From Vanessa cardui (taxonomy: Eukaryota > Arthropoda > Insecta > Lepidoptera > Nymphalidae), in NCBI RefSeq assembly GCF_905220365.1, contig NC_061135.1, positions 9,887,501 to 9,951,500 of the forward strand: a stretch of 64,000 nt of DNA. Direction: 5' to 3'. The translations under genes and the position numbers were made by a program. This document shows, piece by piece, positions 35,560-45,595 of the stretch. The notes beneath the pieces were generated by a model. That model saw only the letters and a list, made by a program, of their open reading frames with translations. It ran no database searches and was not told the origin of the DNA. The number at the start of each line of letters is the position of its first letter. The first letter of the stretch is position 1.

Positions 35560-35705
35560 CTATACGTTTTCCTCTACCTTAAGGTTGCCTGGAAGAGATT
35601 GCTGTGTTAGATAAGGCCGCCTCTTGTACATCTTTCCTAACCGTGTCTATGTGATTTATTTACTGGTGTACAATAAAGAGTATTTTGATTTGATTTGATT
35701 TGATT
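35560..35705 (+). mobile_element. LINE 3' UTR fragment with (TTTGA)n tail
   Basis: AAGGTTGCCTGGAAGAGATT and GATAAGGCCGCCTCTTGTAC are the hallmark of a widespread lepidopteran LINE 3' end, here followed by AATAAAGAG and four GATTT/TTTGA units. The coding part is absent. Confidence 0.75.
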
Positions 35706-36189
35706 ATATTCACTTTTTATTTTACTTCCACTTCGACTGAGACACCGAAGTTTTAAACGCATTTTTTTAAGAAATCCACAATGAATCTGTGGTAGATTAC
35801 TGAGAACTTGACCAATGATGAAATGTCAATTCGATTTATTTGAGACAGTAAATTATATTTTTTATAGATGCGTTAAAAAAAATAAACAATTATCTTCATT
35901 TCGAATACACTGTCTACTATAGTACGTATTTTGTTGGAATTTATGGACTGTTTCACGTGTAAAACTTGTCAGAATTGAATTGTTTTACAAGCCAAGGTGA
36001 GTAAGTGAGCTAGATACAACTGAAATATTATCTTTAAGATTGATTCATTCTTCTTGCCTATTCACCTACTACCTATATTTCTAGTATAATTTATACTTAC
36101 ATCCTTGAAAATACTTTCAGTAAAATTATGCTTATGCTTAAAAAAAATACTTTGTATTTAAAACAGCTAGACTTGAAAACAGATAGCGT

Positions 36190-36305
36190 GACTATGAGCG
36201 GTCATTTTGGTAACGATAGTAGTTTTAACCACTTTTGTCATCAATGTGCCACTGACCTTAGGTAGACGTTATGTCCCCGTGTGTTATTGCTACACTGGAC
36301 TTACT
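36190..36305 (-). mobile_element. Metulj-like SINE repeat, decayed fragment
   Basis: TCATCAATGTGCCACTGACC, ACGTTATGTCCCCGTG and GCTACACTGG occur in the order of a minus-strand copy. It is highly diverged. Confidence 0.45.
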
Positions 36306-36404
36306 TATAAATAGAGTATATGTCAGAGATAATATTTTTAATCTAATTCTAGTCTTATAACACGGTTGTGTAATTGACTTCAATGACAAGTCTGTTGTTC
36401 GGCT

Positions 36405-36580
36405 TGACAGATGTCAACAGATCAGAATTGGTTCAGTGTTGATCACGGCACTATCGGTGCTCCGAACTGTTTATTAGGTAATAACCAAGGTGAGCGTATT
36501 GTTGTATTTATTCCTAATACTGTAACTTAATTATTTTCTATGAAATCTATTGTAATCGATGTTAAGAAATAAGTATTATT
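36405..36580 (+). repeat. Repeat with first-exon-like ORF, copy 1
   Basis: An ATG at 36411 opens 26 codons that begin MSTDQNWFSVDHGTIGAP and end at CAAG followed by GTGAGC, a strong splice-donor pattern (donor GT at 36490-36491). A second copy at 57616-57800 shares both the exon-like part and the following AT-rich part. This suggests the first exon of an intron-containing transposon gene, or a duplicated host exon. The identity is unknown. Confidence 0.5.
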
Positions 36581-36794
36581 AGCTGCCAATATATTTACTT
36601 ACTTGCTTACTTAATGTTGTCTTAAATTTTCGCGATGATTACACATTTAAATAAAACTATTTATAACGGATGAATCGCGTATATTAATTATTTTTAAACA
36701 TCCCGACGTTTCGAGCACTTTGCAGTGTTCGTGGTCACGGGCAGACTAAGATGACATTTGTCTATTTGAAGAACAAAGGAAATATTATTAACAA

Positions 36795-37649
36795 CTACCG
36801 CCAACGATTTCTCAATTGATATCTTGAGTAACGTTCCGGTTGCACGCAGAAGGCACTAACTGTATCTTTAGGTCTTGCAGTCTGTTGGATTTGGGATTTT
36901 AAATTTTTAATAAGTGGATCCCAGGTGTTAGAAAGTCTCCAACCATCTTCTCTATTGAAGTTCGGATGTTTTTGAATTTCAATAGCCTCGCGTATCATTC
37001 TAGGAATGAATCTGTGTTCTCTAGCGAGGATCTGTGGTTTATCAAATCGGATAAAATGGTTAGGTTTATCCAGAGCATGTTCACAGACTGCAGACTTAGA
37101 AGAACGCCTATTTTTGACATCTCCTATATGTTCCTTGACCCTGGTACCGATACTTCTCTTTGTTTGGCCTATGTAAGATAAACCACACTCACATTCGAGT
37201 TTATATACTCCTGCAGTTTGTAAAGGAATATTACTCTTGATAGGTCTCAAGAACTGGCTCACTTTCTTATGAGGCTTGTAAACGGTTTTAATTGAAGCTC
37301 GCTTCAAGATGTTGCCAATCCTGTCTGTAACTCCCTTCACATATGGTAGAAATGCAGGTTGTCGCTCAACTGTGGGTGGCTTGATACGGCTTCTGCGATG
37401 CTGGCGAGGCACGGGCAGCTTGTTCTGGTGGAGTGCAAGCTTGACCTGACGTAGCTCGTCCTCTAGGTGTTCAGCATCGCAGAGATGGTGGGCTCTCTGA
37501 AACAAAGATTTGCCAACGGTAGCTAACTGGCTAGGGTGGTGGTGCGAGTCACCATTGAGGTATTTGTTGGTGTGTGTGGGTTTCCTATAAACTGTGTGAC
37601 TTAATGTATTGTCAGGATTCTTGATAATAAGGATGTCAAGGAAAGCTAA
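36795..37649 (-). CDS. Penelope-like element, RT end plus GIY-YIG endonuclease (left arm)
   Basis: The partial frame begins inside the palindrome. The reading AFLDILIIKNPDN and VYRKPTHTNKYLN is the end of the Penelope-type reverse transcriptase. A basic linker (RQHRRSRIKPPTVER) follows, then a GIY-YIG endonuclease: GVYKLECECGLSYIGQT with the conserved downstream RVKEH. In this family the domain nicks target DNA for integration. The GIY motif is GVY here, a normal variant in Penelope elements. The C terminus ends NRWR and a stop at 36795-36797. The reverse-transcriptase catalytic core is missing, so the copy is not autonomous. Confidence 0.85.
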   Translation of the reverse strand, partial: LAFLDILIIKNPDNTLSHTVYRKPTHTNKYLNGDSHHHPSQLATVGKSLFQRAHHLCDAEHLEDELRQVKLALHQNKLPVPRQHRRSRIKPPTVERQPAFLPYVKGVTDRIGNILKRASIKTVYKPHKKVSQFLRPIKSNIPLQTAGVYKLECECGLSYIGQTKRSIGTRVKEHIGDVKNRRSSKSAVCEHALDKPNHFIRFDKPQILAREHRFIPRMIREAIEIQKHPNFNREDGWRLSNTWDPLIKNLKSQIQQTARPKDTVSAFCVQPERYSRYQLRNRWR

Positions 37650-37678
37650 TAGGCAAATAATTCTTTAGCTTTCCTTGA

Positions 37679-38383
37679 CAGAGAGCCCACCATCTCTGCG
37701 ATGCTGAACACCTAGAGGACGAGCTACGTCAGGTCAAGCTTGCACTCCACCAGAACAAGCTGCCCGTGCCTCGCCAGCATCGCAGAAGCCGTATCAAGCC
37801 ACCCACAGTTGAGCGACAACCTGCATTTCTACCATATGTGAAGGGAGTTACAGACAGGATTGGCAACATCTTGAAGCGAGCTTCAATTAAAACCGTTTAC
37901 AAGCCTCATAAGAAAGTGAGCCAGTTCTTGAGACCTATCAAGAGTAATATTCCTTTACAAACTGCAGGAGTATATAAACTCGAATGTGAGTGTGGTTTAT
38001 CTTACATAGGCCAAACAAAGAGAAGTATCGGTACCAGGGTCAAGGAACATATAGGAGATGTCAAAAATAGGCGTTCTTCTAAGTCTGCAGTCTGTGAACA
38101 TGCTCTGGATAAACCTAACCATTTTATCCGATTTGATAAACCACAGATCCTCGCTAGAGAACACAGATTCATTCCTAGAATGATACGCGAGGCTATTGAA
38201 ATTCAAAAACATCCGAACTTCAATAGAGAAGATGGTTGGAGACTTTCTAACACCTGGGATCCACTTATTAAAAATTTAAAATCCCAAATCCAACAGACTG
38301 CAAGACCTAAAGATACAGTTAGTGCCTTCTGCGTGCAACCGGAACGTTACTCAAGATATCAATTGAGAAATCGTTGGCGGTAG
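37679..38383 (+). CDS. Penelope-like element, linker plus GIY-YIG endonuclease (right arm)
   Basis: Mirror copy of the left arm. The frame is open from 37679, just after the deletion junction where CTTGACA joins GAGAGCCC. The 136-bp deletion shifts the frame relative to the reverse-transcriptase end, so that part is lost. The linker and the GIY-YIG domain (GVYKLECECG, YIGQTKR, RVKEH) have the same protein sequence as the left arm across 205 residues. The nominal GTG at 37766 is not a meaningful start. Stop is TAG at 38381. Confidence 0.85.
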   Translation, partial: QRAHHLCDAEHLEDELRQVKLALHQNKLPVPRQHRRSRIKPPTVERQPAFLPYVKGVTDRIGNILKRASIKTVYKPHKKVSQFLRPIKSNIPLQTAGVYKLECECGLSYIGQTKRSIGTRVKEHIGDVKNRRSSKSAVCEHALDKPNHFIRFDKPQILAREHRFIPRMIREAIEIQKHPNFNREDGWRLSNTWDPLIKNLKSQIQQTARPKDTVSAFCVQPERYSRYQLRNRWR

Positions 38384-38546
38384 TTGTTAATAATATTTCC
38401 TTTGTTCTTCAAATAGACAAATGTCATCTTAGTCTGCCCGTGACCACGAACACTGCAAAGTGCTCGAAACGTCGGGATGTTTAAAAATAATTAATATACG
38501 CGATTCATCCGTTATAAATAGTTTTATTTAAATACTTGCTTACTTA

Positions 38547-41364
38547 CTTACTTTGTATACTTAGAAATTGGTTTTACTTACATAATATATAAAAGGAGAA
38601 AATATACGCAGAATAACAGTAAGTGATCCCTTCGCCCATAAAAGGATATAAATAACTTCACATACCATGAATGTACAGATTAAGTAGAATAAAACAACCA
38701 AATAATATGTATAAGATATAATGAATCAAGTAAATAAAATAAATAGAACACTGAAACGTTATCAAAATTAGAAATTAGCATAGCAATTAGGCGGCGCGAT
38801 GGTAATATTCATAAATCCACGTAATCAGATCGGCCAATTTGCCAGTTACCAACTAACCAACAATTGCCAACGTTATATCGCGGGAGTCACTCTAAATAAT
38901 AACTGTTAGTTGCAATGTAATCGTCACAGATCAGATAAGAGCGTGTCACGTTGCTATTGGATGTTAGAGTATTTGCGGCACATATTGTACTATGTACTAA
39001 TATATATTTTGTTAATTGACCTTTATTCTACATACATATGTTTGTTGCAACTTTAATGTTTAACCAAAGGCTTTGTTTCTTTGAAATTTTATGTTGGTAA
39101 ATAAATATATTGTTTTTAAAAGTTTTTTTTTAATAAATAATTGGTATAATACAAATTATAGGCGAACGTTAATATGTTTTATTCCTTAAAATACTCAGCC
39201 CTTTGGCTATTTAAGTCGATTCATGTTACGAAAGAAAAAAAAAAAAATATTCTATAAAAATGATTTAGTTAACTTTGCAGTCAATTCTAGGAAAACGCAA
39301 GCTGTGAATTTTCACTACATCTATTTTTTATGATTGTATTTCACAAACAAAATAAAATAGATATGAATAAAATATATTTGTCAACAACTACTGCACATAT
39401 TTTCGGACAGTAGATTTATATTTAAATATGATACAATCAAGTTCTAACTCTCATTTATTTGCTGTATAAATTTTCTACTATTGCTTTAAATCTAACAAAA
39501 AAAAAAAAAAAAAGTTTCGCAATGGTTTCACGCGGGCTGCAGCCGATTATCGTCGAAATAAAACATCGGAACATGTTCATTGCAAATTCAAAACAATAAA
39601 TAAACAGATCCATTCAACTGCAGATTCAAATTTGTATATGATAATTTAGAACTTATAAAATTCATGCTCGTACATAAATTATTTGCTTTTTAAATAACAG
39701 CTCAATTCATTGGAATATTTTTTATTGTTGTGCCTAAATAATCAAAATACGTTTTAACCAATAGTATACTATTCGCTCTAATCTGTTGGTAGTTCTATGT
39801 TATTTTAACTTTCCTTTATATATATCTTTTCACTTATCGATTTAACAATATATAAGTAGTTTGTAAGAACCAAGGTATTAGACAGTCTGTATTTCAACTC
39901 TACTTACTATTGTTATAAGGTTGACTATGTCAGTGTACACACAGACATAGTTTCTTAGTTAACGAGGTTATTGATACATTGGTGATGTTTTTGTAATATT
40001 CGTGACATTAGTATATATAAGTTCCCTTGTGACCATATACCATAAGGTTTGACAGGCCCAGTCACTTCTAAAGAAATAGCTATTTCACATAAAATATCGA
40101 GTTTTCTTATCATTGTCATTTTATTGCTTACTGGCAACCTTTCACTATGTCTAGTGTTTAAATATACAAAACAAATGATACAATTAATAACATTGAAGGC
40201 AAACAGCAAATCACGTTTAATTTTACCCGCCTCCGTCTCCTCCACACATCAAGCGACATTTACAGTTGAAGTAAAACACGCCACGAGCGCCCACAGCGCG
40301 CCGTGGAGACGTCTTGCGTCGCTATCCCGCAGCGTTCCCGGGGCGGTCGTAAATCAGAGGGGGCGGCGTAGTGGCGCGGAAACCAATCCCATTCGATTAC
40401 CGCACGACACCTGCCTGGTGTTGACTCGGCCCGAATTAATCGCCCGCGGCCTTCTAACCCTTTTGAGATACGGGATGCTAGCGAAATGTCAAGATCGACA
40501 ACATTCTGCGAACGTAGTATGCACAGGAATGCAATAGATTCATCATGACTATTCCTAAAGTTGCTAGTACACACATACCTTTATAAGAAATTGACATAAA
40601 TAAATCTTCATTTATTTTTTAATATCTATTAAATAATTTGAATAAACAACTTCATTATAATAATTTCGATGTATTCAATATAAGATTTAAATTGAAAACG
40701 GAATAATGGTAGCTCATTTCCTGAACGCGAAAATATCCTCTAAAACGTGAGTACAAGAAAATACGGTTATCTTAGGCTTACTGGGTAATGAGGTTTATCT
40801 CTGATTCCTGCAATCTGAAATCGAAGCAAATCAACGACCGAAGACTTTCAATAATCATTAAAATAAAAGGTTTATTCACACTCTGTTATTTGTTTTTTTT
40901 TTCATACATAAACGCCATTAAAATATAATTTAAATAATATCTTTAGGTACAGATAAGAACATATAAATAAAATAACTAGCTTTATTGTGATTAAAAGTGC
41001 ATTTAAAATTTGATATAACTAAGTATTAAATAGTATGTAAGTGGGAATGTTACAGTTAAATGTGGTCTTTACCCTAACGCGTTGATTCATTCAGGAAATA
41101 TGTTTTGTTATCTGTGTCCCGACCTTACATTAAGCGTCGCGACGCCCCACGTTCTCGACGCCTTATTTTATCTTGCGATTTTATTTACAGAAATCACTAA
41201 AGTGTAGAATAATCAGTATATAAAGAACATGATAAAATCAATGGTGTATATTATAAGGATAGGATTTAAATTTGTTTAATATATTAAAGGTATTATTCAT
41301 CGGTGTTGTAACGGTTGATATGTATCAGATCATGTTTATAATATAACGAACACAACACATCTTG
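38547..41364. other. Unassigned DNA with a GC-rich island
   Basis: Mostly AT-rich. The interval 40240-40465 is strikingly GC-rich with many CpGs (for example GCGTTCCCGGGGCGGTCG). Frames on both strands cross it (40049-40537 plus, 40260-40574 minus), but neither has a recognisable motif. A possible decayed Metulj-like fragment lies at 39940-40045. A poly(A) run is at 39499-39513. Confidence 0.4.
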
Positions 41365-41677
41365 TAAAGTAAAGTAAGTAAAGTAACAGCCTGTAAATTT
41401 CCCTTTGCTGGGATAAGGCCTCCTCTTCCATTAAGGAGAGGGCTTGGAACATTTTCCACCACGCTGTTCCAATGCAGGTTGATGGAATACACATGTGGCA
41501 GAATTTCGATGAAATTAGACACATGCAGGTTTCCTCACGATGTTTTCCTTCACCGGCGAGCACGAGATGAATTATAAACACATATTAAGCACATATATAT
41601 AGTGGTACTTGCCTGGGTTTGAACCCGCAATTATCGGTTAAGGTGTACGCGTTATAACCACTGGGTCATCTCAGTTC
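41365..41677 (-). mobile_element. tRNA-derived SINE, most complete copy
   Basis: About 313 bp in reverse orientation: tail GTAAAGTAACAGCCTGTAAA, body GGCAGAATTTCGATGAAATT and CACGATGTTTTCCTTCACCG, box B GGGTTTGAACCC, and head CTGGGTCATCTCAGTTC. It shows all the segments seen piecemeal in the other copies. The small frames at 41325-41581 belong to the repeat. Confidence 0.88.
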
Positions 41678-42124
41678 AGATCTCAGCTCAGGGCCAACAC
41701 ATATTGACGAAGATTTAAATCTATCAGAATAAAAATTTGTTTATACTACCGTTATATCTAATGGAGAACTATGTTCAGAAATGTACCAAATTTCCTTATG
41801 TACTAGAAATTTTGTAACATGAATTGTCACTCGTGTTACCTGGATCGCAGCATACTATCTATATAAAAATGAATTTCATACATATCTTCATTAGGTAATG
41901 AATTATTTAAGGTTAAAATGAATTTCTTATAACACGTTAAAAATTTTTTTTTTATTCATTAGCCTATCCATATATAATATTCACCTTAATTTCACAGTTG
42001 AGTGATGAATCTCATAATCTCTAAAAATAGGTTTAAACAATGATTTCTATATATTTAACATTTAAATCGAATTTCCATACAAACTATCATCATTTTCTCT
42101 GCGCTTATCGCATTCGTAAACTTT

Positions 42125-42240
42125 CCTTTAAGGCCCGCAACGCACCTGAAAGCCCCCTGGTGTTGCAGATGTCTTTGCGCGGTGGGGTGGTAGACAATTT
42201 CTATCAGATGAGCTTCCTGCTCATATACCACCTATCACAT
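42125..42240 (+). repeat. Fragment of a common lepidopteran repeat
   Basis: AAGGCCCGCAACGCACCTG followed by CCCCTGGTGTTGCAGATGTC and GGCGGTGGGG-like sequence is a repeat end familiar from many moth and butterfly genomes. The A-rich terminus is missing here. Confidence 0.65.
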
Positions 42241-42620
42241 AGAGAAAAACATCCTACCACCTAAAATTGCCCGTTGTATCTTAGCTAATAATACATAGTA
42301 GATATCCTGATTAAACTTAAGCTAACAAAGTGTTTATATAATTTTCCGTGAATATCAAATCTTTAACATACAATCTATTATAACGAAATAATATATAATT
42401 TACGCTTACATAATTATTCTAATTAAATATTCATAGACAAAGCTACAATAGACTAAAGCGTCACTAACTCTGCTAATGATCAGAGAAATAATAAAATTAC
42501 TCGCTAGAGTGAATGTTTATTCATTCGATGTTTTAATGGCGGAGTGTGAGAGCAATTATGCGAACCATTGTCACCGTAGAAACCTGGCAGTCCACTGGAC
42601 ACGCAGATTTGTTTATACAT

Positions 42621-42660
42621 TACTAATGAACCGCCCCGGCTACACACGGGTGCAATTGAT
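42621..42660 (-). mobile_element. Helitron-type 3' end fragment
   Basis: GAACCGCCCCGGCTACACAC and GGGTGCAATT are the reverse complement of the hairpin end of the Helitron at 26966-27241. The terminal CTAG has decayed to CTAA-like sequence. The body is not recognisable. Confidence 0.5.
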
Positions 42661-43319
42661 TCATAAAGACAACAAAAATGAATACATAAAAATTTTAAGA
42701 AAAAGCAAAAATGACCTCAAAAAAAATACTATTTCAATACAAATTAGTACCAAATAATAATATAGTCACAATTATTGTTATATTTATACAAATTAGTTTG
42801 TTTGCATTTCTGTAAAACTTTATGAGAGCTACTTTTATTGGTACACTGATTTGATATATTTGCTGAGGTTTAGCTAATCTCAACTATGTAGGTGTACGAA
42901 AACACTTTCTTGTGAAGACACCGCCTTAGTTCAATGTAATATTATATGTACAAACCTTTGACGCTCCGTTATGTGATTTACGAAATACAATGTATCAGAG
43001 TACTAATTCGTTGATAATTACGCAAGATACACAAAAACGAAATGTAATCATATATAGAAAATATAATTAAGCCATCGAAAGATTGTAAGTTTTATGTTTA
43101 ATATCAATGTTATAGTTTCTTAATTTTTTAAATCTTTTTAATTTTAAAGCATAGATATGCTTGATAGTCACTTATTCTTTTACTTAAATGTTAATTTCTA
43201 TCTAAATCCGTATTGTCTGCGGTGTTTACGTATAATATAATTAACATATTATTTTATTGGCGTATGATTTATAAATAGAAATAAATAGAGAGGCAATCAT
43301 TTCATTAACAAGTATATTA

Positions 43320-43356
43320 TTTAACAGATTTATATATAATATATAAATCTGTTAAA
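43320..43356. repeat. Perfect hairpin: 17-bp arms, 3-nt loop
   Basis: TTTAACAGATTTATATA at 43320-43336 is matched by its exact reverse complement at 43340-43356 across the loop TAA. Confidence 0.9.
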
Positions 43357-44155
43357 AAATATATATAAAATTACTAATTGTGTAAAATCCTCCTATATGC
43401 ACGCCTTCCTTTACTATTTCTTTAAAATTAGTAATAGAAGAATTTGCATCCTCTCGTTAAATCGCATATATTGCCTTATAAAAGAATCGCAGCTCCATGC
43501 AGCCGAGTAACTGGAATTACGAGAAACTACGTCTTGTTAAATTCTTTAAGATTTAGATTTTTATATGTAATGACGTACAGTCAGAGTAAGAAAACCTTCG
43601 TCAGTTTTCAAATTTATTCCTTTATCAAGTCTTAACTCCTTAGAACCTTTTGAATCTAAGCATCAAATCATTGCGACGCAATATGTCATTCTCGATCGGT
43701 AAATCAGATTACCGCTCACACTGAGCACACGAAAATAGATCTTAAGGTGGCGAACCTTTTCTTACCCCGACTGTACATAATTTATATCTTAAATGAGAAA
43801 ACAATGGGGCATGTAAGATGTTTCTTCAGCAAAGAATACTTAGATTGATATTTCGTAGTATAGGATGCATTCAATTGTTTCGAACGAGTTCTTTCTTATT
43901 AAAAGTTCCATAAAATAAAGTCTACAATAAAATAATTTAAATATAAAGTAATGTGGTATAAAAATATATAACTTGATCTGATAATAGGTTGCATAACTTT
44001 TCTCGATTTGATATTCATAAAAATGAAGCATTGGTTTTCAGAATATTATGGATGCAGCTATCAGTTATGATAATATAAACAAGCATTAATGACATACTTT
44101 TATACAATTTCTTATTATCATTTGATATATGTTACCTCATTTATTTGCATTGATT

Positions 44156-44420
44156 TTTTTTATAGAATAGGTTGGCGGACGAGCATATGGGCCACCTGAT
44201 GGTATGTTTTCACCATCGCCCATAGACAATGCCGCTGTAAGAAATATTAACTATTCCTTACATCGTCAATACGCCACCAACCTTGGGAACTAAGTTTCAC
44301 TGGCTCACTCACCTTTCAAACCGGAACACAACAATACTGTGTACTGTTGTTTAGCGGTAGAATATCTGCTGAGTGGGTAGTACCTACCCAGGCGCGCTTG
44401 CACAAAGCCCTACCACCAAA
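44156..44420 (-). mobile_element. Metulj-like SINE repeat, nearly complete
   Basis: Reads from ATAGGTTGGCGGACGAGC to AAAGCCCTACCACCAAAT on the plus strand. A short deletion in the middle removes the ACATAACATC part seen in other copies. Confidence 0.85.
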
Positions 44421-44824
44421 TATTTATTTATCTCTATCCAATAATACCTTTGTTTAGTTATCTTGTTATATGTGTATTACATACAAAAATAGATTAGAGT
44501 TTAAAAACAACTTATTTAATTCAAAGTTTAATTACAATCGTAATACGGTTCAACCCGTTAATAAAAAGTTTACGGACTCTGTTAAAACAATACACTACCT
44601 ACATAGAAATATTGTATTTGTTTATGTAATAAGATACCACAAATATTTTTAGCTTGGCCTTTATACTGAGTGACCTTTAAGTAAGTCAATATTCTGGTTT
44701 ATGAAAGGTTTTATGACTTATATTATCAATTAATTCATATTCATTTAAATACGCATCTCACATATTTAATATAACTTAGATTTTTAAACTTTGTTAAGTG
44801 TTATTAAATCGTTTTAAATGTTGT

Positions 44825-44952
44825 TCAAATCAAATCAAATCAAAATAAACTTTATTCGAGTAGGCTTTTACAAGCACTTTTGAATCGTCATTTTACAATT
44901 TAGTTAAGCTACCACCGGAGAAGATAAGAAACTCAGCAGTTTCTCTTTTTTA
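44825..44952 (-). mobile_element. LINE-type 3' end fragment with (TTTGA)n tail
   Basis: On the plus strand the copy begins with CAAATCAAATCAAATC, then AATAAACTTTATTCGAGTAG, CAAGCACTTTTGAATCG and AGCTACCACCGG. Read in reverse it ends in AATAAAG plus TTTGATTTGA, the same tail style as the plus-strand fragment at 35560. Confidence 0.7.
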
Positions 44953-45447
44953 ACATTTTAAAAATACAAATTCATGTTAGTTAAATACAATTATTTAAAT
45001 TAATAAGTGTTAATGTGTTAATGAACAAACTCAAAAAGCTTAGTTTTTTATAGCAATTATTTTTTTCGTTTATCCGATGGACGGACAGCCTTACATCAAT
45101 ATATAGATTGCTCTTCGAATGCTAGTGTAATTGACAACATTTCAAATCAGTATGCTTTGTTTGTGACGAGTCAAATATACTTGTTTCGTGTACCGTCGAT
45201 GCGTAAACTGTGATTTTACCGTTTAATTATTTATTCCGTCGAAGTAAATAGTGTTTGATTATTGTTTATAGTTAACCAATCGCAAACAACTAGGTTTAGA
45301 TTGTAATTTGTAAGAGTGATTGGTTTTAAATTAAATTCTGATACACAAATACAAAAGCGTTATCTATGACTCGTATAAATATTTAATTATAGTTCGTTTC
45401 TTTTTTTTTAACGCAAAGAATGGAGATTTTTATGCATAATTGAAAAA

Positions 45448-45595
45448 CAGACCGGCGAATGGTTATCGGATGATTTATGATCACTGACTTTGACGCTATA
45501 AGAAATAATATTTCTTTAGAGTCAATGTCATGTCCATAGAAAACTTATGCGCCACCAACCTTGGATACAAGCATCTTGTGTCCCCTGTGTTACTT
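45448..45595 (-). mobile_element. Metulj-like SINE repeat, 3' half fragment
   Basis: GCGCCACCAACCTTGGATAC and CTTGTGTCCCCTGTG follow a decayed AAGAAATAATATTTC block, in minus-strand order. Confidence 0.55.

Larger units (their letters stand above)
36601..38546. mobile_element. Penelope-like element arranged as a large palindrome
   Basis: Two partial Penelope-like copies meet head to head: the left arm 36645-37649 reads on the minus strand and the right arm 37665-38533 on the plus strand, with a 15-nt centre. The left arm has 136 extra bases (37498-37633) that are deleted from the right arm; apart from that, the two arms have exactly equal length and matched everywhere I compared them. A 13-bp direct repeat, ACTTGCTTACTTA, lies at 36601-36613 and 38534-38546. 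On the left, 31 unique bases separate it from the arm. Penelope elements are known for inverted partial copies, variable target duplications and a short one-sided extension, all of which fit. Confidence 0.85.
41678..44151. other. AT-rich DNA with small repeat pieces
   Basis: Contains the repeats listed separately at 42125, 42621 and 43320. The 93-codon frame at 42476-42757 partly overlaps a Helitron-type end and is not supported. Nothing else was recognised. Confidence 0.4.

Noticed and set aside
36966..37181. 71-codon frame, mirrored at 37997-38212
   Set aside because: Antisense shadow of the GIY-YIG endonuclease frame in each palindrome arm.
40049..40537. 162-codon frame crossing the GC-rich island
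   Set aside because: No domain, and the first half is ordinary AT-rich sequence. GC-rich DNA with few stops explains its length.
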